Shown here in pieces: positions 20,768-30,021 of a stretch of DNA of 36,096 nt. Position numbers and translations under genes: made by a program. Within the stretch, counting starts at the first letter, position 1; each line of letters opens with the position of its first letter. This DNA is from Symsagittifera roscoffensis (taxonomy: Eukaryota > Xenacoelomorpha > Acoela > Convolutidae). Below the pieces are notes generated by a model that saw only the letters and a program-made list of their open reading frames with translations, was not told where the DNA came from and made no database searches. Location: assembly GCF_963678635.1 (NCBI RefSeq), contig NW_026970603.1, positions 1 to 36,096 on the forward strand, written 5' to 3'.

Positions 20768-21035
20768 AATTGAGATTGAGGGTTAAGTTTTTCAACTGGT
20801 AGCTGATCAATTTAGTAATTGAGATTGAACTTGCTGGTGACCTTCTGGTGAATAAAAATTAAATACCAAAACGCTACTATGTATTTACATAAACGTAAGA
20901 TCCCACCTACAGTTTGCCAATTCTGCTTACAAATGCGGATTCAGCACTAGCTCATTTTAATTATACACTGATTATACATTTGTGGATTCCACACACAAAC
21001 TGTTACCGATTCCGCATATTCGCTTTTTCCTGGAG
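20768..21035. repeat. Duplicated block, related to 22200-22515
   Basis: AATTGAGATTGAGGGTTAAG, then TTGAACTTGCTGGTGACCTT, ATTTACATAAACGTAAG and a group of GCGGATTC/GGATTCCAC units all recur in the same order at 22200-22515. The second half belongs to the GTAAGTGG-type element family, in inverted orientation. Confidence 0.75.
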
Positions 21036-21039
21036 CGAT

Positions 21040-21340
21040 GTTGGTTCGCTCTGCAGTTCTTCAGCATAGCATAATTATAAGGCTTTTTTTATTTGCAATT
21101 AACTCTGTAGGATTTTTTTTGTATATTATAAAAAACGAAAAGATTGTTTTTTCATAAAAAAAAACTGAAAATTTCATCGTTTGGGAAACGATGTCAATTT
21201 TGGTCTGTTTTTTAAGACTATTTTTGCAATTTTATTTTTTCAACTAAATTTATGAATTCAAAACATTACTTAAATTCACCAAACCACCTTTTTAGAGTAG
21301 GTCAGAGTTTAAAATTGATTTTTGGTTGTTTCAAATGTTT
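21040..21340. repeat. Duplicated block, copy 2
   Basis: Direct repeat of 20425-20720. The 87-codon open frame over this region is not preserved in the first copy and is probably chance. Confidence 0.7.
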
Positions 21341-22070
21341 GATATATGGCTGTTTTGTCAGAGTGTCCTCAAAGTTTTTGTTTTATTTTTTTAATTCAAC
21401 GTTCAGGCTCCTGACAAAATTAGTTTTTTTTGGAAAGATTTTTTTGCATGGGTCGTTTAGGCATGCAAATGGCTTAAGTCAATTACAAAAATGGGTCAGT
21501 CACATTTATTGTTGAATTGATCAAGGCAAAATTTAAACATTTTTTCAAATATTTGTGACTTTTTTTCCTAGATCACCTCGTTTCTTGGAAAACATAAATT
21601 CGCTGTCCAAAAGCGTTTTAAGTGTTTGCTATTTAAATGTACTATTGAGTCAATTGAAGCTGGCCTGAGTTTTGGGCATGAGCTGGCATGTGTTTTGATA
21701 CAATGTTCGCTCCGTTTGAAACCTATTTTTTAAGTTTTTGTTAACTTTATAGTTTTGGCTTTTTTTATATCTGGTAGAGATATGCGGTGGACGGAATCTT
21801 GATTCAAGCCTGAAAGTTTTGTGGGCCCGCCAATAAACTAGTCCACTGCGCTATTTGGGTTTTTTTCGTTAAAACTTTATGCAATTTTGTTTGAGAAAAA
21901 GTATAATTTTTTTTTGTTGTTTGTCTAATTATGTTTCTGGCTAGTTTCAAGACCTTGTGTGCTTATAAACTCAAATAAAAGGGAGCTACAATCTCAATGA
22001 CATCATAAAGCATATGCTTTCTCCATTAGATCAGACTAGCCTTGAGTCTCACCGGCAAAAAAAAAGAAGC
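21341..22070. other. T-rich intergenic DNA, no gene seen
   Basis: No supportable gene or repeat was found in this stretch. Confidence 0.5.
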
Positions 22071-22084
22071 GTTGACTTGACGAG

Positions 22085-22210
22085 GAAAAAACTGGAATTG
22101 AGATCGAAGGAATTGAGATCGAAGTTGACTGTTTGACGGGAATTGAGTTCAAAGTTGGGTGTTTGATAAAAATTAGATCGAAGTATGGGACAGGAATTGA
22201 GATTGAGGGT
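22085..22210. repeat. Short tandem repeat, GAATTGAGATCGAAG units
   Basis: Several imperfect units of GAATTGAGATCGAAGTTG followed by CTGTTTGAC or GTGTTTGAT occur in direct succession, about 35-45 bp each with one short unit. The last unit merges with the duplicated block starting at 22200. Confidence 0.7.
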
Positions 22211-22317
22211 TAAGTTTTTCAACTTATAGTTGATCAACTTAGTAATTGAGATTGAACTTGCTGGTGACCTTCTGGTGAATAAAAGTTTTATAATAAAACG
22301 CTACGATTTATTTACAT

Positions 22318-22640
22318 AAACGTAAGCGGAATCCGCAAACAAAATGCATCATATGCAACTTACAATTTGCAGATCCCACTTACAATTTGCCGATTCCGCT
22401 TACAGTTGCGGATTCCGCACCAGCTCATTTTAATTATAAACAGGTCTGATTATATGTTTGTGGATTCCACAAACTATTACGGATTCCACATATTCGCTTT
22501 TTCTTGGAGCGATTTCGAGTAGTACATTGCTTTATGCAATCGTTTGTGATATCCACAACAGAAAAGCAGAGTTGAAAAAAGAAGAAATCTTGCTGAATCC
22601 GCTCGCAAAGCACAGAATTCACAGTTTAGTCTCGTAATAA
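22318..22640. mobile_element. Dispersed GTAAGTGG-type element, inverted
   Basis: Read on the minus strand it begins ATTACGAGACTAAAC (22625-22640 on the plus strand as its inverse) and ends in units GTAAGCGGAATCGGCAAATT, GTAAGTGGGATCTGCAAATT and GCGGATTCCGCTTACG. The order therefore matches the elements at 6842 and 18503, in opposite orientation. A 117-codon minus frame (22477-22830) overlaps it and is partly made of this repeat. Confidence 0.6.
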
Positions 22641-23070
22641 AAAACCAAAGAAGTTGGCTAAAGCTTTGATAGCTAAAAAATTTCTCATATCTCGTCTCTC
22701 CTATTGACTCAGATATACAAAAATTAGCCAAAAGAATTAAATCATAAGCCTCAGATAGTTGAAAGCGATATTGTACGCAACAAAAAATAAAAAGATGTTG
22801 AGAAACAAAATTTTGAAAACAAAAAAACACGTGTTCAGTATGTTTCCGTACCCTACTCTGAAATTTATGGCTTTATTTGAAATTTTATTGCAACATTCGA
22901 TTCGAAACATTAGTGCAATATTTGATAAATTAGTGCAGTATTTGAAAAACTAGTGCAACATATCTCCAAGAACACTCAACAACAATAAACTTTAGAAAAA
23001 AATTGCGCGTTAGTGTGAATTTTTTTTTCGAAGATGTGAGTTTTTTTTCAATTTTTCAGCAGTTTTTTAT
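22641..23070. other. AT-rich intergenic DNA, no gene seen
   Basis: No supportable gene. Three TTAGTGCAATATTTGA-like motifs lie at about 22908-22960. Confidence 0.45.
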
Positions 23071-24370
23071 ATGACTAGCAAGCGTGTCTCATTTGATCAA
23101 TCGACTCGAAAGAAGTTGGTTGTTCGCCTGGCCAAGCTATTCAAGTTTTTCCGAGCAGGCTATTCAAGCTATGACACTTTGAATCGTTTCAAGTTAGCCT
23201 ATGAAGCCAATCGAATGCCAAAAAATTAATGTTTTTCTAAGCAAGCTATTCAAGTTTAAGAAATTCGTAAGTTATTTCAAGAAGCGACTCCATCCGCATA
23301 AACGAAATTTTTTCCTGATAAACTAATCAAGTGATGAAGATATGTAAAAATTTGGTTTTTTGACCAAAACGTTTTTTCCAAGAAATTTAAGTTTTCCTGC
23401 TCAAGCTAATGAAGCGATGAAATTTCAAAACTTTTCAATTAAATCACGAAAAGAATTGGATGGCAAAACTTTTACTTTTTTCAATTGGAGCCACTCAACC
23501 GATGAAACGTTGAAAACTTCAACTATTTTCATAAACCGAATCGATTCGAAAAAAGTTCAGAAAAGCAAGCTGCTTAGGCCATGAAACTCTTAAGTATTGC
23601 ATGTTGTTTCAGGATGAAATTTGGATAGCAAACATAATTTAGTTTTTCAATTGGAGCCATTCAACGATGAAACTTTGCCATATTTCAAGTTTTTTCATTA
23701 AACGAATTGTTTCGCGAAGAGGTAGCTTTTATCGGGAAGCAAATAAAACTATGATTTTTAAAATTATTGCACCTTAAGTTTTTTTAATCTAATTGTTTTG
23801 CGGTGAATGATTGTTTCTAAGCAAGCCGTTGAAGCCATGAAACTTCGAATATTTCAAGCTAATTTATGAAGGGAATTGGATGGCGAAAATAAAAAAAAAT
23901 TATTTTTGAAGACTTTCGATTTTTGAATCTTTGAAAAACTTCAAGTAAAATCATGAAGCAAATCGGATGGCAACATTTTGAAAATTGTCTAAGAAGCTGT
24001 TGGAGCTAAAAACCTTCGAATTTTAAAGTTTATTTCATGAACCGAATCCGTCCGCAAAAAAAAATGAAAGTTTTTTGTAATAAGCTAATCAAGCAAAGAA
24101 AGTTTCAAATTGTTTCATAGACCGAAAGGTTTTTCCCAAGAAGTTCAAATTTAGAAACTTAGAAATATTTCAAGCAAAGCCATGAATAGAATCGGATGGT
24201 GAAAAAAAGTAATTTTGAAGCATTTCAAACTTTGAAACTTTGAAATACTTCAAGCATAATCGTAAAGCAAATCAGATGGCAAAATTTTGAAAATTATCCT
24301 AGCAAACTATTACAGCTAAAAACAACTTTGAATATTTCAAGTTACTTCATGGAGAAGTTTTTTCCAAGAA
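23071..24370. repeat. Degenerate repeat field, about 120-130 bp units
   Basis: Recurring motifs include AAGCTATTCAAG, GAAGC.ATGAAACTT.GAA, ATTTCAAG, GAATCGGATGGCAAAA and TTTTTCCAAGAAGTT, in loosely repeated order over about 1.3 kb. The frames are broken, and translations are repeat-like (lysine, phenylalanine, serine) rather than gene-like. It looks like an old tandem array. Confidence 0.6.
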
Positions 24371-24830
24371 GTTAAAGTTTTTTAAGCGAACTCTTTTCTC
24401 GACTTTGTTCGACTATCAACTTTTTTGAGTTAATCCAAAATAAATAAAGTTTTTGGTAGTTTCTTCGATCTAGGAAAGCACTGTAACAGAAACTGATTTT
24501 TAAAATAATTTTTCATAATACTTCTAATAGATTTTTGGCTTAAAGTTGGAATCAGAAGAATAGCCTAACTAGCATCTCAGCCCGGATTAGAAATTCTTTC
24601 GCGCAAGTTCAGAAAAGTTAACAAATCAGGTGAATCCCTTATAACATATAAATCTGATCGTAGTAAAACAATAAATGCAAGCAAATACCTAAAACTGCCA
24701 TGATGGCATTAGTTTCTATGGTCTATTTGAAGTGAACAGCCATAATCTAAAGGTTATTTTTCCAACTTTATATCGGTTAAATTCAAGTCTGTATTTTTTC
24801 TATGCAGTTATTTGAAACAATTATTTCACA

Positions 24831-26144
24831 ATGAAGCATTTCACGTCTCCTATGATAATGACATTCCTTGTTTCTCGTTTTTATCATACTATAGTACCAA
24901 TTGACGCAAATGATATTGTAGTCAACTGCACGACTAATTTCAATTGGTCGTCGTTAATTTTTGTCATTCCGTTGCCCTCTGTTATCGACCAACCTTGGAA
25001 CGCTTGCAGGCTATTTAGCACTTTTTACTGTTTGGAAACTTTTCAAACTACAAGACCAAGGTATCAACTGAGTTTGAGACTTTAGTTTCTTATGGCTTTT
25101 GCCGAAAACTTTTAGAAACTGGGTATAAAAAAATTTACACTTTGATGAAAATTTCTAGCCGATTTGTTGGCAATGATTTGCAAAAATGTTTAATCAAGTT
25201 CGTCTGTTTATCGAAATGTTTTTTTTTAAGTCCTAAAGCTTAAGCATCTATAGATCAGCAATGTTTCATAAACCTTCACCGTCTACTGAACCGCAGTGTT
25301 TTTAGACGTTGCTTGGGGGTAGACGTGGCTTTTACCGTTAGACTCATGTTTTGAACCAGCTCTATTAAAAATTGCAAAATATTTGATGACATTTTTGTAG
25401 GTCCACCAAATTGGTTTTGCAAGCTCCCTTAAAACAGTTTTTGAGCACTTTTTGGAAGGTTTTGACCAACGTTCTTGTTTTTTTTTGGCGCGTGTTCCTC
25501 AGTATTGCCTTACATTAACCGAAACTGAATGTCCTAAAATAACTTGATTTGTCAAAAAAATATTTTGGAAGTCTCTAAAAAAGAATCATCTCAGTTTCAG
25601 ATCGCTTCCAGGTCTTTCTACAGTTCTGAACTTTGGCCAAAGAAGATCATTGCTTTATAACTACTATTGGTTAGATCAACATTCCTTAGAGCTGAGTGAA
25701 AAAATATTTCGACCAATCTTTTCAAAAATTAACCATTTTGATGAATTTGGCACGGGCTGCTGCTTCAGTCAAAGCTATAACTATTTTGCAAAGGGGTTCA
25801 CAGATATGCTTTTGACCCCTACAGAATACCTGGACAAACTTACCGACTACAGAGACGACAACAAACAGCTTAATATTATCTGGGCCTACTACCTTCCCGA
25901 CTGCAATGTCAACATAATAACTAAAATTGGATTTGGAACGGGAAGTTTGAAAAAATTAAATCATAACTCTGGCTTGTTGAGAAACCAGATGATAGGAATT
26001 CCCTACCAGCTGAAGGTGGGGAGTTCACACTGGACGCCGCCTTTTTCCTTTGAGGACCCTGGTGACTTCTTGACCTTCAGATGGTTCAAATTGAATATAA
26101 TGTGTCAAGATCAACCCTGGATTTGCGATAAGGAAGACACTTAA
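24831..26144 (+). CDS. Secreted cysteine-rich protein, paralog 3, two exons
   Basis: Best model: join 24831-25060 and 25601-26144. The splice AAG|GTATCA...TTTCAG|A keeps frame and yields 257 residues, matching paralogs of 255 and 252; without splicing the frame stops at 25083. The ATG at 24831 has ACA before it. The signal peptide is about residues 1-26. A sequon NCT lies where the paralogs have NST and NNT; its cysteine is an eighth one, specific to this copy. Exon 1 carries QPWNAC and FYCLETF. Exon 2 carries GCCFSQSYNYF, EYLDKLTDY, VNIITKIGFGTG, a histidine in the KLNHNSG block, FLTFRWFKLNIMC and QPWIC. The other in-phase AG sites near the acceptor (25611, 25623) give the wrong phase. AATAAA follows 68 bp after the stop. 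Function is unknown. Confidence 0.8.
25061..25600 (+). other. Predicted intron of paralog 3
   Basis: The 540-nt intron begins GTATCA and ends ATCTCAGTTTCAG. It separates the conserved YCLE block from the GCC block, inside the variable linker. No intron exists at the equivalent site of the other two paralogs. A stop-free extension of the second exon reaches back only to 25548, so an unspliced protein would lose either half. Confidence 0.75.
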
Positions 26145-26211
26145 GGTCAGGGATGACTTCGTCGTATTCCAAGTGTCTTACATTTTTTGATAATTTTTCA
26201 AATGAAGAACA

Positions 26212-26217
26212 AATAAA
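26212..26217 (+). promoter_or_regulatory. AATAAA polyadenylation signal of paralog 3
   Basis: Canonical AATAAA in an AACAAATAAAATAT context, 68 bp after the stop codon of paralog 3. Confidence 0.6.
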
Positions 26218-26428
26218 ATATACTTTTGTAATTCAAATGAATGAGTGACGTTCAAAAAAAACAAAAAAAGGTAAATTGATTTCTGAAGTGTTTCAAACAG
26301 AAAAAAGGTAAAGGATATCTACTTGGGTGTCAAAAGCTTAAAGTTTTTCAGCATGGTTGACAAAAAATTATTTTCGCACCGTATAAGAAAAAACCCCAGC
26401 TGTTGTGACTGCAATTGACTGCACTTAC

Positions 26429-26556
26429 TTTTCCATGAGGGTGTGGAGTTCCCTCTCCTTCAGAGTGAGCAACTCCTCCTGTTTGCTCTTCCTCATCTCA
26501 TTCTCTCTTCTGTGCTGCTCCACTATCACACGTCGACGCTCAGCCATCAGGTCTAC
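26429..26556 (-). CDS. Coiled-coil internal exon of unknown gene
   Basis: A 128-nt island with more G and C than its surroundings. On the minus strand it has an acceptor (long T run then GTGAAG|GTAGAC) and a consensus donor (ATGGAAAA|GTAAGTGC). The one frame open throughout encodes 42 residues plus two bases. It includes MAERRRVIVEQHRRENEM and KSKQEELLTLKERELHTLME, highly charged and heptad-like, so part of a coiled coil. Such a segment is unlikely by chance in this AT-rich DNA. The exon has no start or stop, so it belongs to a longer minus-strand gene whose other exons I could not find in this window. Paralog 3 lies 3' of it on the other strand, within the following intron if the gene continues. 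A MITE begins 35 bp upstream of its 5' edge. Confidence 0.7.
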
Positions 26557-26590
26557 CTTCACAAAAAAAAACAATCAAGGAATATAAATA

Positions 26591-26804
26591 GGCTCTTTTC
26601 CAGTTCCCCCCTTTCAAAATACCGAGTCTTTATTTGTTTTATGTGTTATTACGGCTAAATGCGTGATGTTACGCTGTAAAGTATGAAGAAAAAATCTGTT
26701 CACAGTTGTCGATTTGTTCACCACGCCAAATTTCATTACACTATGACAACGTTAAATACACTTTTCAAAATTGAATTTGAAAGGGGGGGGACTGGAAAAG
26801 AGCC
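26591..26804. mobile_element. MITE, GGCTCTTTTCCAG ends (copy 1)
   Basis: It begins GGCTCTTTTCCAGTTCCCCC and ends GGGGGACTGGAAAAGAGCC, near-perfect terminal inverted repeats with a G/C run inside each. The interior (TTACGGCTAAATGCGTGATG, CGATTTGTTCACCACGCC, GACAACGTTAAATACACTTT) is shared with copies at 27560, 34682, 35487 and 35913. No target-site duplication is evident here because another element fragment abuts the right side. Confidence 0.85.
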
Positions 26805-26890
26805 CAGTTTATAACATGAAAAACAATTTTAATTAAGTTTTCATTTATTAAATTTCCGAAAAAATCAAAGGGGGGAACTGAAAAAGAGCC
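26805..26890. mobile_element. 3' fragment of related MITE subfamily
   Basis: TTTATAACATGAAAAACAAT through AAAAGAGCC matches the last 85 bp of the element at 27271-27485. Only the right end is present, directly adjoining copy 1. Confidence 0.65.
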
Positions 26891-27136
26891 CTAATTTTGA
26901 AGGGGGAACGCGATTTTTTGGTCAAAATTTTCAAAAAAATGATCAAGACGCTTTTTTGGCCTGTTTTTTCAAAATTTTGCCAGCGGCGCAGAAAATTTGG
27001 CCAAAACAGGGTCTCTTTACTGCTATGAGAGAGCTCGGAAAATCAATTTGATCGAGGTATAAAAGGCCGACAAAGTTTTCAATTTTTTTTTGAAAATCCG
27101 CCCCCCCCCCCTCGAGAAACTCCTAAATTTGCCCCT
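26891..27136. mobile_element. hAT-like MITE fragment (copy C)
   Basis: It shares GAGAGAGCTCGGAAAATCAA, a C run and CTCGAGAAA...CCTAAATTTGCCCCTG with the right half of copy A. The left terminal repeat is not recognisable, so the border is approximate. Confidence 0.6.
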
Positions 27137-27270
27137 GAAAAGACCCACTTAAGTTTTATTTTTGGCGTGTTAACATCATACAACTTCAAAAAACGTGTTA
27201 AACTTTGGCGTGTTAACATCATACAATTTCATATTTTAAAAGAAAAACGGCCACCCCCTTAGAAAAATTT

Positions 27271-27485
27271 GGCTCTTTTCCAGATTTCCACCCCCGTAAA
27301 GTTACAAAGTTAAGATGTTCATAAGTTGTTTACACGGCATTTTGCATGAAAAAAATGTTGTACAAAATTGTTCACCAGTTCACATTGACACGTTTTTATG
27401 GAGTCTATAACATAAAAAATAGTTTTATATAGACTTCAATTTGGAAAATTTCAGAAAAAATCAAAGGGGGGACTGGAAAAGAGCC
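27271..27485. mobile_element. MITE, GGCTCTTTTCCAG ends, second subfamily
   Basis: Ends are GGCTCTTTTCCAGATTTCCA and GGGGGGACTGGAAAAGAGCC. The interior differs from copy 1 (GTTACAAAGTTAAGATG, TTTACACGGCATTTTGCATG). Flanks AAAAATTT and AAATTTTT match at 6 of 8 positions, but are low-complexity. The 215-bp element is non-coding. Confidence 0.75.
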
Positions 27486-27547
27486 AAATTTTTCTGCCCA
27501 CGCACTGATGGTAGTTTAAAAGTTTTTGGCGGGGGAAAACTCAAATT

Positions 27548-27920
27548 GGCTCTTTTTCTGGCTCTTTTCCAGTTTTCCCCTTTCAAAATACCGAGCTTTA
27601 TGTTTGTTGTACGTGTTATTACGGCTAAATGCGTGATGTTACGCTGTAAGATATGAAGAACAAATCTATTCAGAATTGTCGATTTGTTCACCATTTCAGT
27701 GCATTATGACAACGTTAAATATACTTTTCAAATTTTGAATTTGAAAGGGGGTACTGGAAAAGAGCCCTTTTTCCTTTCCCACACCTCGCATAAGCAACAA
27801 TTTTTAGTGTAACGAAGGATACAAAGTTAAACATGCATACCAAATAATTTTGTCATGACCTAATTAAATCGCAAGCAAATTTTCGTAACATTGGCTGAAA
27901 AAAAATTTGCTTAAAAAATA
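27548..27920. mobile_element. Interrupted MITE, GGCTCTTTTTCC family
   Basis: The outer element starts GGCTCTTTTTCT at 27548, is interrupted by the MITE at 27560-27766, and resumes at 27767 with CTTTTTCC then TTTCCCACACCTCGC and TTTAGTGTAACGA. It is homologous to the reverse complement of the intact element at 33508-33723. Its far end is missing where the 1.67-kb array begins. Confidence 0.7.
27560..27766. mobile_element. MITE, GGCTCTTTTCCAG ends (copy 2), nested
   Basis: This complete element has GGCTCTTTTCCAG and CTGGAAAAGAGCC ends and an interior shared with copy 1. Its flanks CTTTTTCT (27552-27559) and CTTTTTCC (27767-27774) match at 7 of 8 positions. They lie within the end of another MITE, showing that this copy inserted into it. 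Confidence 0.85.
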
Positions 27921-28236
27921 CTTGGATATTATTCTTTCAAACTCAATCTTATAAAATCTGTTTTCAGCCAACATGCTATAGCAACAATTAACGAAATTTT
28001 CTTGTTTGAGAGTTTTAGAGACTATTCACCGAGTTTAGTATTGGTCAGCACTTTATTTCCTAAAGCTTTCGCAGTTTTCAGATTCAGATAGAAGCTCAAC
28101 TACTTCAAGAGAAAAATCTGTGTTTTTTCTTTCTCGCATTATTTGTAACAAAGTTTTGGTGAAAGAAAAAATCAGCGTACTTCTTCACTCCACATTTATG
28201 TAAGGTTAGAAGAGTCTTTGGCTCGTGGTTGTCGCT

Positions 28237-28353
28237 GATTGGTTTTTATCTATACATCATTTGCTGCTTTATAGCAACACAAACGTTTTTAAACTAAATT
28301 TCAATTCCGTGATGACTGCATTGTAGTATTGGAAATGCTAAACTAATATAAAA
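28237..28353 (+). promoter_or_regulatory. Promoter-like CCAAT + TATA segment, unit 1
   Basis: GATTGG (inverted CCAAT) at 28237-28242 is followed 104 bp later by TATAAAA at 28347-28353. Both motifs recur in every unit. A related segment without the TATA lies near 8195-8280. The transcript, if any, is not identified. Confidence 0.35.
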
Positions 28354-29904
28354 GGCTATTGTTTTAATTGTTTATATAAGATCCGAGTGGACACATTTCA
28401 CTTCTAAACTTGTTCACACCTCAAGAATGCCTTTCTGACTTAACATTTGATTCAGGTTTCAACTGAACAACTTAATTTAAAACTTTATAAGTCAAATCCA
28501 AGTTTTTTGAATCCTGAAATGATTGTTTTTATTCTTTCAGTTTTATTAACCTTGAAAAAAGGCAAAAATTTTCAATAAAGGCAACCGATGATTGAGGGAA
28601 CTGAGTATTTATCCACGACGCCAGTCAAGCGGAGTGTGTCTTTTGTTTTGGCTTTGAATATAGATGAATCCCCGCTGCTCTGAATTTTAAAGTAAGTAAA
28701 GCAGGTGTTAATTTTGTGAGTTTCCCCAGTTAAATTTAATATTGATTTTTTCAAAAAGTCAATGAAGTACAAATGTCAGTCTTCTTATCAAACGGAGGAT
28801 AAGAGATAAAATAGGACTGAAGTCTAATAGCAGGTGCAGGGGAAAAACAAAACTATCATCGTTTCGGCTGACCCTGTCTGCATTTTTTAGTGACTGTAAC
28901 TTTTTACGCTGAAACGGACGGCTAAAAAACTTTCAATTTTCTTCTACTTCTTCTTCTTAAAAAATCTTAAATTACCTTAGAGTAAATTTTTGCATGAAAT
29001 AGAGCCACTCAGAACTTAAACAAATTTAACTAAAGAAATTTCTTAAGTCAAAGTTAGCGGACCAAAAGGAAAACGAAGTGCCGCCACTCTTGCATCGGAC
29101 AAAACACCAATTGACAGTGAGTATTAGACAGTGTACACTTTCCTAGCAAGAATTGGACAACAACTCAGACCGACTATGACATATGATATAATTCAACCGA
29201 GACTTACAATTTGAGCTAATAAAGAAAACAAAGGGACCTATCAATCGACCCAGTGTTTCTTTCAGTAGAGCATGTACTAAGCTCAAATTCGATTGAATGC
29301 GAAACATTACTTGTAACCAAGTGATCAACTACCCTTAAAATAGTCTAGGGCGATTTTCTTCATTTGACCAAACTTCACGCAATTATCCCTAGTAATATGC
29401 AATAAAAATAAAACATAAAATTGTCATTATGGTGTGTTTTTTTGAGGAAAGCATTTCGTTTTTAGATTGAATTGCTATACCCGTGATCTAGGACAGTGGA
29501 ATATTTGAGCACAAATACTCAACAGACAATTAACTGTTCAAACAGCCGATTATATAATTTTGGATGAAAAAAATTGCCAAAAAACAATTGGATATTATTT
29601 TTTCAAACTCAATCTTATAAAATCTGTTTTCAGCCAACATGCTGTTACAACAATTAACAAAATTTTCTTGTTTGAGAGTTTTAGAGACTATTCACCGAGT
29701 TTAGTATTGGTCAGCACTTTGTTTCCTAAAGCTTTCGCAGTTTTCAGATTCAGATAGAAGCTCAACTAATTCAAGAGAAAAAAATCTGTGTTTTTTCTTT
29801 CTCACATTTTTTGTAACAAAGTTTTGGTGAAAGAAAAAATCAGCCTATTTCTTCACTCCACATTTAGGTAAGGTTAGAGGAGTCTTTGGCTCGTGGTTGT
29901 CGCT

Positions 29905-30021
29905 GATTGGTTTTTGTCTATACATCATTTGCTGTTTTATAGCAACACAAACGTTTTTAAACTAAATTTCAATTCCGTGATAAGTGCATTGTAGTTTTGG
30001 AAATGCTAAACTAATATAAAA
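29905..30021 (+). promoter_or_regulatory. Promoter-like CCAAT + TATA segment, unit 2
   Basis: GATTGG at 29905-29910 and TATAAAA at 30015-30021, with the same spacing as in unit 1. A second CCAAT-like motif (TTTTGG) is not convincing. Confidence 0.35.

Noticed and set aside
22085-22210. CRISPR-like repeats of GAATTGAGATCGAAG
   Set aside because: Units are imperfect and of uneven length, with no regular unique spacers.
22477-22830. 117-codon minus-strand frame
   Set aside because: It overlaps a dispersed repeat element, is hydrophobic and phenylalanine-rich, has no recognisable domain, and is not preserved in related copies.
25548-25600. Extension of the paralog 3 second exon upstream of the acceptor
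   Set aside because: The frame is open but has no counterpart in the paralogs, and it would leave the first half of the protein unconnected.
28572-28772. 66-codon minus-strand frame repeated in all three array units
   Set aside because: It persists because the units are almost identical; the few differences include several amino-acid changes, so there is no sign of protein selection.
29143-29328. 61-codon minus-strand frame repeated in the array
   Set aside because: Same reasoning: conservation equals that of the surrounding unit, and the third copy has a different start and extent.
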